Below are positions 22,582 to 28,651 of a stretch of DNA of 28,651 bases, in pieces (positions within the stretch are counted from its first letter, which is position 1; each line of letters starts with the position of its first letter). The DNA comes from DASQBT01 sp049578545 (GTDB lineage Bacteria > Pseudomonadota > Gammaproteobacteria > Burkholderiales > Thiobacillaceae), in assembly GCA_049578545.1 (NCBI GenBank), contig JBAUMF010000072.1, forward strand, positions 1-28,651, read 5' to 3'. The notes under the pieces are model-generated. The model made no database searches. It was given only the letters and a program-made list of their open reading frames with translations, and was not told the DNA's origin. A program made the position numbers and the translations under genes.

Positions 22582-23289
22582 GTATATTGGCTCACTGCTG
22601 GATGTCAGTTCACTTTTTATCTGGATAGCGTACGATGCATCGTGCCTCTACTCAAGCGGAATGACAATCCTGAATGACCGTAATTGGCTGCGAGCACCTA
22701 TTGGGCGACGTTGCCGCATCGCAGTCATTGGATGGCAAGCATCATCTTCCAGAGGCTGCTTTGGGGAGCATTAGCTCAACCGTCACTACCGGCCAATTTT
22801 AGACGTTCAAGTATTGCCCCCAATGCAGACACTCGCTCTCATTTACGGCCGCCTGAACCAAAATATTGGCCTGGGGAAACACTTGATTTTTAACCGATGG
22901 GCGCATCAACTTGCATTGCGCCCTATTACTGACCCTGATCCTCTAGTGGTGGTGGTACGCTGAAGTACCTTAATCTCAATCGGTATCCCACAGGATTAAA
23001 GGCGAAAACCCAGGAATGCAACGTTATTGCGTTTGCAATGGTGGTGTGTTCAAATCCCGCCATGAAAGCTAATCCCGATTCGGCTTTCTCAGCCTCGAAT
23101 CTATTATGCGCACAACTGGAACGTCCGTGATGCCCTCTCGCGTATGGGTTATCAGCCTGCGTCAATCGCCACTAGAGTCGCTCAGCCGCACCCATCGCAG
23201 CGACCGTAGTGGCCTGGACGCGTCAACCCAGACTGCGCACGCACGTATTCCCACACGAGCGGATATTCTCAAGGGCTAAGCGTATTGCT
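22582..23289. other. 708-bp gap without a convincing gene
   Basis: A perfect palindrome ACGATGCATCGT (22632-22643) lies 50 bp upstream of the methyltransferase start and could be its operator. At 22672-22735 a stretch bounded by GAATGACCG and GCAGTCATT resembles degenerate dispersed repeats. No gene was recognised on either strand. A tRNA-like T-arm string near 23050 was rejected. No Fur box is visible upstream of the TonB operon. Confidence 0.45.
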
Positions 23290-23586
23290 ATGAACTTACC
23301 ACGCACTTGGCGCCGCTGGATCCTGGGATGGGTGATCGTTGCCTTTCTCGGCATCCAGATCATCGAGTCGACGCACCACCACGATTCAGCTGCATCTGAA
23401 GAAGCCTGCGCGGTCTGCCAGACCCTGGCGCATCACCCACTCGACATTGCGACACCTGTGCCCCCGCCGATCGGGGCCGTGCTGTTTTTCCTGTTTTTCA
23501 TTTCCAACTGGCAACCGGCTCCCCGGATCGCCAAGGCTCTCTGCGCTTCTTACCACTCCCGTGCTCCGCCGTATCACACGGCTTAA
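23290..23586 (+). CDS. small His/Cys-rich membrane protein of DUF2946-like character
   Basis: 98 residues from ATG 23290. Layout: basic N-terminus, membrane helix (10-25: WILGWVIVAFLGIQII), then a periplasmic loop with HHHD (29-32), C40-x2-C43 and HH (48-49), a second hydrophobic segment (61-74: IGAVLFFLFFISNW) and an end with YHSRAPPYHTA. This is the pattern of small DUF2946-like proteins often found beside TonB-dependent receptors and copper or zinc genes. Metal binding by the His/Cys cluster is plausible but inferred. It precedes the receptor by 80 bp and probably shares its transcript. The ribosome site is weak. Confidence 0.65.
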   Translation: MNLPRTWRRWILGWVIVAFLGIQIIESTHHHDSAASEEACAVCQTLAHHPLDIATPVPPPIGAVLFFLFFISNWQPAPRIAKALCASYHSRAPPYHTA

Positions 23587-23620
23587 ACGAACTTTCTCAA
23601 GCTATTAAGCATTGTGCTCT

Positions 23621-23638
23621 GCCTCGTTGCCACGAGGC
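23621..23638 (+). promoter_or_regulatory. hairpin in receptor leader
   Basis: GCCTCGT-TGCC-ACGAGGC, a perfect 7-bp stem with a tetraloop, lies 28 nt before the receptor ATG. No T-run follows. It could separate expression of the small upstream gene from the receptor or stabilise the mRNA. Confidence 0.5.
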
Positions 23639-23666
23639 GGAGGTTATTCGTTTACGGGAGTAGGAA

Positions 23667-26030
23667 ATGTCATCACTCAAGATGTGTAGGGGCGGCGCGT
23701 ATGCGTCAGCCCTGCTGTTTAGCATGGTGTCCATGGTGCTGGCTGCACCGGTTGCTGCCGAGGAAATCCGGGGACAGGTTCAGGATGCCTTGGGGCGTCC
23801 CATCACCGATGCCAGCCTGAGTCTCAAGACTGTGGCAGGCTCCACAGTCGGAAGCACGCGAAGCGATGCGGATGGGCGCTTCGTTTTCATCGGCATAGCG
23901 CAGGGCACTTATGCGGTCCAGGCAGAGAAGGCCGGGTTTCAGCTGGGAACCGCGATTGTCACCCTATCAACAGGAACGGCAGCATCCACCACGTTGACGC
24001 TTGCCGCCCAGGAAGCACTGGAAGTCAAGGTCGTGGCTGAGCGCCTCAACCAGGCCAGAAACGGTTTGTCGCCGCAGACCGGTGGCAGCGTGTATCGATT
24101 CGGCACGAGCGACGTAGCTGCCTTGCCAGAAGGAAGTAACACGTCCTTCAACCAAGTATTGCTCCAGGCCCCGGGCGTCGCCAATGACTCTTACGGTCAG
24201 TTGCATATACGTGGCGACCACGCCAATCTTCAATATCGCATCAACGGCGTCATCCTGCCCGAAGGGATTACAGGCTTCGGCCAGGCCCTCGATACCCGTT
24301 TTGCCAAGAGTATTGATCTGCTGACCGGAGCGTTGCCGGCTCAGTACGGCTACCGCACAGCCGGAGTCATCGAAATCGATACCAAGAGCCAGTTTGAACC
24401 GGGCGGTCAGATTGACCTCTATGGAGGCAGCCACGGAACGATCAACCCGAGCATCGAATACGGCAACACCAGCGGCAATCTGAGCTACTACCTAAGCGGT
24501 TCCTTCCTCACCAATAACCTGGGGATCGAGAATCCCACGTCCAGCACTAATCCGATCCATGATCGCACCGATCAGGAAAAAGGTTTTGCGTATCTGTCCT
24601 ATCTGGTAAATCCCACCACGCGCGTCAGCGCCATGTTCGGCACCTACGACGGCAAGTTCCAGATTCCCAATAACCCGGGGCAAACACCCGATCCAAACTT
24701 CCTCGCGGGAGCCGGGGTCTCCTCTTTCGACTCGGCATCACTCAACGAGCAGCAACGTGAAACCAATCGCTACGGTATCCTCTCCCTGCAAAGTTCAATC
24801 GGCACGGACTTCGATTACCAAGTATCACTCTTCACCCGTTACACCAGTGTCCATTTCACTCCGGATCCCATCGGTGACCTGGTGTTCAATGGGGTGGCCT
24901 CCGACGTATTGCGCAACAGCTTCAGCACCGGTATCCAGGGGGACGGCAGCTTCCGCTTGAACGACGCCCACACCTTGCGCATGGGGCTCATGGCGAGCAC
25001 CGAGAATATCCGCAGCGACAACTCCTCCACTGTCTTCCCAGTCGATTCAGGCGGTAATGTTACTGGCGCCCCATTCACCGTCGTGGACAACAACTCCAAG
25101 AACGGCAATACACTTCTGGGTGTCTACCTCCAGGACGAATGGCGTGCCAGCGACAAGTTGACGGTCAACTACGGGGCGCGGTTCGATCAGGTCGATGCCT
25201 TCGTCAAGGAAAGTCAACTGAGTCCGCGGCTCGGCTTGGTCTACAAGGCAACATCGCAGACGACGCTGCACGCCGGATATGCCCGCTACTTCACGCCGCC
25301 GCCCACCGAGCTGGTGGCACCGACGACCGTCGCCCTGTTCGAGGGGACTTCCAACCAGCAACCGGGCACGGAGGACTCCCCGGTCAAGTCTGAGCGATCG
25401 CACTATTTCGACGTGGGGGCGACCCATCAGCTGACATCCACCATCAACCTCGGCGTGGATAGTTTCTACAAGCTCACCAGCAATTTGATCGACGAGGGCC
25501 AGTTCGGCCAGGCCTTGATCTTCACGCCCTTCAATTACGCCAAGGGGAAAGTCTATGGTGTCGAGCTGACGGCCAATTACAAGTCGGACAACCTGGCCGC
25601 CTATGCCAATCTGGCCCACACCGTGAGCACCGCCACGGACATCACCTCCGCGCAGTTCGAATTCGACCCGGACGAGTTCGCCTACATCGCCAATAACTGG
25701 GTGCACGTGGATCACGACCAGGCCTACACCGCGTCGGCTGGGGCTTCCTATAGTTGGCTGGGTGTGCGCTGGAGCAGCGACGCCATCTACGGCAGCGGCC
25801 TGCGCAGCGGCTTTGCCAATACCGAGCACCTGCCGTCCTATGTCCAAGTCAACCTGGGCGCAACACGCAAATTCCAGCTGGCTGACCTCGGCGACATCGA
25901 AGGCCGGTTAGCCGTCATCAACGCGTTCGACAAAGTCTACGAAATCCGCGATGGCAGCGGCATCGGCGTTGGAGCCCCCCAGTTCGGCCCACGTCGCGGC
26001 TTCTACTTAGGCGTGAGCAAGACATTCTGA
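23667..26030 (+). CDS. TonB-dependent outer-membrane receptor with carboxypeptidase-regulatory-like domain
   Basis: 787 residues; start supported by GGGAGTAGGAA. Order: signal peptide ending VAA (about 31); carboxypeptidase-regulatory-like beta domain (33-115: IRGQVQDALGRPITDASLSL, TYAVQAEKAGFQLG); a TonB-box-like EVKVVAE (119-125); plug (about 150-240: LLQAPGV, QLHIRGDHANLQYRINGV, LTGALPAQYGYRTAGVIEID); then a 22-stranded barrel ending GFYLGVSKTF with the C-terminal Phe needed for insertion. It imports a ligand across the outer membrane using energy from TonB-ExbB-ExbD, all encoded just downstream. The ligand (metal chelate, siderophore or other) cannot be deduced. The N-terminal domain may take part in signalling or TonB presentation. 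Confidence 0.92.
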   Translation: MSSLKMCRGGAYASALLFSMVSMVLAAPVAAEEIRGQVQDALGRPITDASLSLKTVAGSTVGSTRSDADGRFVFIGIAQGTYAVQAEKAGFQLGTAIVTLSTGTAASTTLTLAAQEALEVKVVAERLNQARNGLSPQTGGSVYRFGTSDVAALPEGSNTSFNQVLLQAPGVANDSYGQLHIRGDHANLQYRINGVILPEGITGFGQALDTRFAKSIDLLTGALPAQYGYRTAGVIEIDTKSQFEPGGQIDLYGGSHGTINPSIEYGNTSGNLSYYLSGSFLTNNLGIENPTSSTNPIHDRTDQEKGFAYLSYLVNPTTRVSAMFGTYDGKFQIPNNPGQTPDPNFLAGAGVSSFDSASLNEQQRETNRYGILSLQSSIGTDFDYQVSLFTRYTSVHFTPDPIGDLVFNGVASDVLRNSFSTGIQGDGSFRLNDAHTLRMGLMASTENIRSDNSSTVFPVDSGGNVTGAPFTVVDNNSKNGNTLLGVYLQDEWRASDKLTVNYGARFDQVDAFVKESQLSPRLGLVYKATSQTTLHAGYARYFTPPPTELVAPTTVALFEGTSNQQPGTEDSPVKSERSHYFDVGATHQLTSTINLGVDSFYKLTSNLIDEGQFGQALIFTPFNYAKGKVYGVELTANYKSDNLAAYANLAHTVSTATDITSAQFEFDPDEFAYIANNWVHVDHDQAYTASAGASYSWLGVRWSSDAIYGSGLRSGFANTEHLPSYVQVNLGATRKFQLADLGDIEGRLAVINAFDKVYEIRDGSGIGVGAPQFGPRRGFYLGVSKTF

Positions 26031-26034
26031 CCAC

Positions 26035-26058
26035 GGAAGAGGCCGACCGGCCTCTTCC
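26035..26058 (+). terminator. strong intercistronic hairpin between receptor and exbB
   Basis: GGAAGAGGCC-GACC-GGCCTCTTCC: 10-bp perfect stem, 4-nt loop, 5 nt after the receptor stop. There is no U-run after it, so complete termination is unlikely. It probably acts as an attenuator or 3' stabiliser that keeps receptor mRNA above exbB-exbD-tonB mRNA. Confidence 0.5.
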
Positions 26059-26083
26059 CCTTCAAAGGATTTGAGAGGACACG

Positions 26084-26737
26084 ATGCAAGATATCCAAGA
26101 GGCGCTCCAGGCGCTGAAATTTGGCGGCGCCATGATCTATCCATTGCTGCTGCTCGCCATCCTGGCGCTCGTCATTACCATCGACAAGTCGTTCGTGTAT
26201 TGGCGCTTTGTGACGCTGCCGCGGACACTGCTGGAGCTGGTCGAGACCTACGGCTTTGCGTGGACGAAGTTGGAACAGGATCTGGCAGCGCTCGGTCCTC
26301 GCAACTATTTCGCCCGCTTTTTTCGGGTCATCATGGAGAACCGCCAAAAGCCGGCATGGTGGGTGGAATCCCGCGCCGGCGACGAGGCGCAACTAATCGA
26401 AAAGGCGCTGAGCCGCGGCCTGTGGGTTTTGGAAACCGTCGTCACGGCTGCGCCGCTGCTCGGGCTGCTGGGAACCATCACCGGCATGATGCATTCGTTC
26501 CAACTGATAGGCGGCAAGGGCCTGGTCGACCCGACCGGTGTCACCGGTGGGGTGGCGCAAGCGCTGATTGCCACAGCACTGGGTCTATTCATTGCCATCA
26601 TTGCTCTGTTCTCATTTAACTTCTTCTCTCGACGCCAGTCACAAACCCTCGATGAGATGGAACGCCTGGGCACCCGGTTGGTGGACAACATTCGCCTCGG
26701 CGAACACGAGCGGGAGAATTCCCATGAAACTACGTAG
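26084..26737 (+). CDS. exbB: ExbB-type proton-channel protein
   Basis: 217 residues, start with GAGAGG upstream. Membrane helices at about 14-36 (AMIYPLLLLAILALVITIDK) and two in the C-terminal half, including LETVVTAAPLLGLLGTITGM and ALIATALGLFIAIIALFSF, with the conserved GLLGTVxGM-like block of the MotA/TolQ/ExbB family. ExbB forms a pentamer around ExbD in the inner membrane and couples the proton gradient to TonB. The gene lies 53 nt after the receptor and overlaps exbD by 14 nt. Confidence 0.9.
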   Translation: MQDIQEALQALKFGGAMIYPLLLLAILALVITIDKSFVYWRFVTLPRTLLELVETYGFAWTKLEQDLAALGPRNYFARFFRVIMENRQKPAWWVESRAGDEAQLIEKALSRGLWVLETVVTAAPLLGLLGTITGMMHSFQLIGGKGLVDPTGVTGGVAQALIATALGLFIAIIALFSFNFFSRRQSQTLDEMERLGTRLVDNIRLGEHERENSHETT

Positions 26738-27128
26738 ATCACGGCAGGCCAAGCGTGGGCGCATCGAGATCATTCCGATGATTGACGTGATGTTTTTTCT
26801 GCTGGCGACTTTCATGCTCGCATCCCTGTCGATGCAGAACCTCCATTCGCTGGCGGTCAACTTGCCCCAAGGGCATGCGGCACCCATGCAGCCGAAAACC
26901 CCGGTCACGCTCACCGTTACGCCGGACAGCCGATTGTTCCTGGACAAGACTCCGGTGACGCTGGAAACGCTGACATCCGTCCTGAAACCCCTGTTGCAAG
27001 GCCCGGAAACCAGTGTAATCGTGGCGGCCGACAGCGCCGCTCCAAACGGCATCACCGTCCAAGCCATGTTGCGCGCCAGGGCTGCCGGTGCCCAACATTT
27101 TCTCATTGCCGTAAAGCATGTCGACTAA
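26724..27128 (+). CDS. exbD: ExbD-type proton-channel protein
   Basis: 134 residues from ATG 26724 (GGGAG 7 nt upstream), inside the end of exbB; earlier in-frame starts only reflect overlap. The N-terminus is cytoplasmic and basic, then one membrane helix containing the essential Asp (D21 in IIPMIDVMFFLLATFMLAS, equal to the proton-pathway Asp of E. coli ExbD), then a periplasmic domain (VTLTVTPDSRLFLDKTPVTL, TSVIVAADSAAPNG). It works with ExbB to energise TonB. It overlaps tonB by 11 nt. Confidence 0.92.
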   Translation: MKLRRSRQAKRGRIEIIPMIDVMFFLLATFMLASLSMQNLHSLAVNLPQGHAAPMQPKTPVTLTVTPDSRLFLDKTPVTLETLTSVLKPLLQGPETSVIVAADSAAPNGITVQAMLRARAAGAQHFLIAVKHVD

Positions 27129-27798
27129 GGCCTTGGCGCTTTGGGATCGTTCGGAAGACAGTCCCTGGCGGCGTCTCTACTGGACGTTTCCATCAGCACT
27201 GACAATCTGGTTTATCGTGTTGTGGGCGTTCGCGTATTTCATGGGAAAGCCAGCCGAACGACTTCCTGAGCCACCGCCCATCGATGCGCAAGTGATCGAA
27301 ATTCCGCCACCGGCACCGGCTGCAAAGACGCCACCTGAGGAAAAGCGGCTTCCGCCCCCGCCGCCTCCTATGCAGCAACCGGCATTTGAACGAACTCTGC
27401 CACCCATTCAGGAAGAGAAGGAGGTTGCGCAACCCAATCCTCCCAAGGCACCGGCCATCCCTGAGCCACCTGCAACGCCTTCTCCACCAGTGCCGGAAAA
27501 GCCCGTTACCACCAGCGCAAATCTGACAGGCAACAGCGGTGCGCAGGCTATCTTTAAACCCATGCGACAGCTTCCGGATGAGTTTCGGCAAGATGCACTG
27601 AGTATCTCGGTGCCCGTGCGCTTTAATGTGGCAACCGACGGAACAGCGACGGTTGAACTCGTCAAGCCGACTCCCAATACCGGGCTAAACCGGTTTCTGC
27701 TTAACAACCTCAAGAAGTGGCGTTTCTTCCCCGCCATGCAAGATGGCAAACCGGTGGCTTCGACCTTGCCCTTTCTCGTCAAGTTAGAGGTGAAATGA
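27118..27798 (+). CDS. tonB: TonB energy-transducing protein
   Basis: 226 residues. A cytoplasmic N-terminus of about 23 residues, one membrane helix (24-42: FPSALTIWFIVLWAFAYFM), a long Pro/Glu/Lys-rich periplasmic spacer (about 46-130, with PPPPPP and repeated EP/KP) and a C-terminal TonB domain (about 150-226: VPVRFNVATDGTATVELVKP, LNNLKKWRFFPAMQDGKPV, FLVKLEVK). It links ExbB/ExbD to the TonB box of the receptor. Being the last gene in receptor-exbB-exbD-tonB, it is likely dedicated to this receptor. Confidence 0.92.
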   Translation: MSTKALALWDRSEDSPWRRLYWTFPSALTIWFIVLWAFAYFMGKPAERLPEPPPIDAQVIEIPPPAPAAKTPPEEKRLPPPPPPMQQPAFERTLPPIQEEKEVAQPNPPKAPAIPEPPATPSPPVPEKPVTTSANLTGNSGAQAIFKPMRQLPDEFRQDALSISVPVRFNVATDGTATVELVKPTPNTGLNRFLLNNLKKWRFFPAMQDGKPVASTLPFLVKLEVK

Positions 27799-27894
27799 GC
27801 GGACTGAACGTTAGCGCGCAGCTATCAACTACTCACGGTTCAAGCGGGAACACTGACCCTGCAAATCGATGCGCATTGTTATGAACATGAAGTC

Positions 27895-27990
27895 ATGGTT
27901 CATGAAAGCAAAACGCATGAACGAGCTTTCTACAAGCAGACGGGCTTACCTGTTGAATGTCTGTCTGTTCCCGAAAAAACCAATGACTGA
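27895..27990 (+). other. possible short gene or gene remnant
   Basis: ATG 27895 opens 31 codons (MVHESKTHERAFYKQTGLPV ... VPEKTND). The same frame is open upstream to about 27807 and reads protein-like (QIDAHCYEHEV) but has no start codon or ribosome site. It may be the end of a decayed gene; the MITE-like element begins 9 nt after its stop. Confidence 0.25.
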
Positions 27991-27998
27991 ATTGGGTC

Positions 27999-28138
27999 GA
28001 GGTTGTGTGAAAACTCATTGGCCGCGTGTTTTCGGGGGTCGCTTTACCCCTCCTCGGGTGACGATCGTCCAATACAGATCGATTTGAAAGGTCGAGCATC
28101 TGGCCGCACCGCGAATTCTTGAGTTTTCACACAGGCTC
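27999..28138. mobile_element. 140-bp MITE-like element
   Basis: Terminal inverted repeats GAGGTTGTGTGAAAACTC (27999-28016) and GAGTTTTCACACAGGCTC (28121-28138) match at 16 of 18 positions. Directly flanking GGTC (27995-27998 and 28139-28142) may be a 4-bp target duplication. The interior has no transposase. The ends resemble those of insertion sequences with a TGTGTGAAAAC motif, so a resident or former IS could mobilise it; the family was not assigned. Confidence 0.7.
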
Positions 28139-28569
28139 GGTCGATAGGGTGAGTAGCGTTTTACGCTGAGCAGTCATACAGCCGCATTCCTGGTGAACGG
28201 CTGGTGTTCGGCACATAGCAGACCTGATTTGCACAGAATGCCACCGACCGCTGTGGCCGATTACTTGCCGAGCTGTCAACCAAAATGGCTGGCCGGTGTT
28301 CAACCTACAGCTGACGCCCACCGGCCTAATGCCCGCTTGGCGTCGATCACCTGCCGTTCACCACAATCACTTGCCGGTCAGGCCGATCAAGAGCCACCAG
28401 CTTTTTCATCCTGTAGGTCGGCAATGAGCTGGCGACCGGCCATTCATGAGCACGATTTTCGGTTCGTCTCAGCGGCTGGTCATGGCCACCCATGGATGCC
28501 CTTAATGCTTTTCCTCACACCCTCTCACCCATGTCACACTGAACCCAGCACGCCGGGTAAAATGCCGTC
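28139..28569. other. gap before ihfB
   Basis: No gene found. The left part contains the dispersed repeat copy B. The right part (28270-28500) is low in coding signal, with several scattered CTGGCC/GGCCGG-type words. The rpsA gene that often precedes ihfB in proteobacteria is not present. Confidence 0.45.
28196..28270 (+). repeat. dispersed repeat, copy B
   Basis: Same orientation and order of blocks as 1258-1335 (AACGGCTGGTGT, GCACATAGCAGACCTG, CGACCGCTGTGGCCGA). The two copies flank most of the window, about 27 kb apart. The divergence suggests old independent copies. Confidence 0.6.
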
Positions 28570-28651
28570 ATGACCCGGTCCGAACTCATCGCCCGCCTGG
28601 CTTCATGCTATCCCAACTTGACTCCCGAAGACGTTCAGGCGGTGGTGTTCG
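28570..28651 (+). CDS. ihfB: integration host factor beta subunit, 3' end outside window
   Basis: Twenty-seven codons are visible: MTRSELIARLASCYPNLTPE followed by DVQAVVF. This matches the first helices of IHF-beta (typically M-T-K-S-E-L-I-E-R-L) better than HU (MNKxEL). IHF is the heterodimeric site-specific DNA-bending protein used by integrases, promoters and origins. The ribosome site is weak (GGGTAAAATGCCGTC upstream). The gene is cut by the window edge. Confidence 0.85.
   Translation, partial: MTRSELIARLASCYPNLTPEDVQAVVF

Noticed and set aside
23040..23070. String GTGTGTTCAAATCCCGCC resembling a tRNA T-arm
   Set aside because: The stem does not pair properly, no acceptor stem or anticodon arm can be built upstream, and no CCA-like end follows.
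23160..23289. Fur box or cobalamin riboswitch in front of the TonB operon
   Set aside because: No GATAATGATAATCATTATC-like dyad and no recognisable B12-box sequence could be found.
25047..25847. Long open frame on the minus strand inside the receptor gene (266 codons)
   Set aside because: It is antisense to an unambiguous TonB-dependent receptor; its composition (Val/Gly/Arg-rich, no motif) is that of a shadow frame.
1..28651. CRISPR array, integrase gene or attachment site
   Set aside because: No regularly spaced direct repeats of 24-40 bp, no tyrosine or serine recombinase motifs, and no exact long direct repeat bounding the island were seen.

Overview
The window looks like a chromosomal segment of a proteobacterium (Pseudomonadota) of moderately high GC, most likely beta-, gamma- or acidithiobacillia-like. 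This rests on the HU and IHF-beta type proteins, UppP, a GFA-family enzyme, a Rap1a/Tai-type protein and a TonB/ExbB/ExbD operon. The class is an inference; there is no rRNA gene or species marker. No tRNA, CRISPR array, integrase, transposase or conjugation gene was found.

Left flank (1-8.2 kb): the end of a beta-propeller-like protein; a minus-strand group (exported HNH-like protein, GFA-family enzyme, Rap1a/Tai-like exported protein); then plus-strand genes for a uracil-DNA-glycosylase-like protein, HU, a class 3 lipase, an exported TPR/membrane protein and undecaprenyl-diphosphatase (uppP). The last plus-strand gene, a ParB-like (ParBc_2 type) gene, is broken by several frameshifts and a stop.

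Centre (about 8.5-20.3 kb, all minus strand): the plasmid-like maintenance module of an integrative and conjugative element of the PFGI-1/SPI-7 type. In transcription order: three genes of unknown function, a palindrome-rich promoter region, an AlpA-like regulator, ParA, ICE-type ParB, a DUF2857 protein, a small winged-helix protein that is a paralogue of the next gene's N-terminus, a STY4528-type replication protein, a BRO-N antirepressor-like protein, a PFL_4669-family protein, a DUF3158 protein and SSB. Many are joined by 1-4 nt overlaps, so translation is probably coupled. After ssb come two small frameshifted genes and an intact ybjQ-like gene. Integrase, dnaB, topB and the transfer genes of such elements are absent here, so this is either one end of a larger ICE or a decaying remnant.

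Right of the module (20.6-22.6 kb): a plus-strand antitoxin/PemK-MazF-like toxin pair with a near-consensus promoter overlapped by a perfect palindrome, then a minus-strand SAM-dependent methyltransferase.

Right flank (23.3-27.8 kb): a compact TonB uptake operon with a small His/Cys-rich membrane protein, a TonB-dependent receptor with an N-terminal carboxypeptidase-regulatory-like domain, ExbB, ExbD and TonB. Its ligand cannot be read from sequence. A 140-bp MITE-like element, a copy of a dispersed repeat (another lies near 1.26 kb) and the first 27 codons of ihfB close the window.

The features most worth following up are the palindrome array in front of alpA-parA, the 18-bp inverted sites flanking the antirepressor gene, the tandem winged-helix paralogues, the operator of the toxin-antitoxin pair, and the two +1-frameshifted genes behind ssb.
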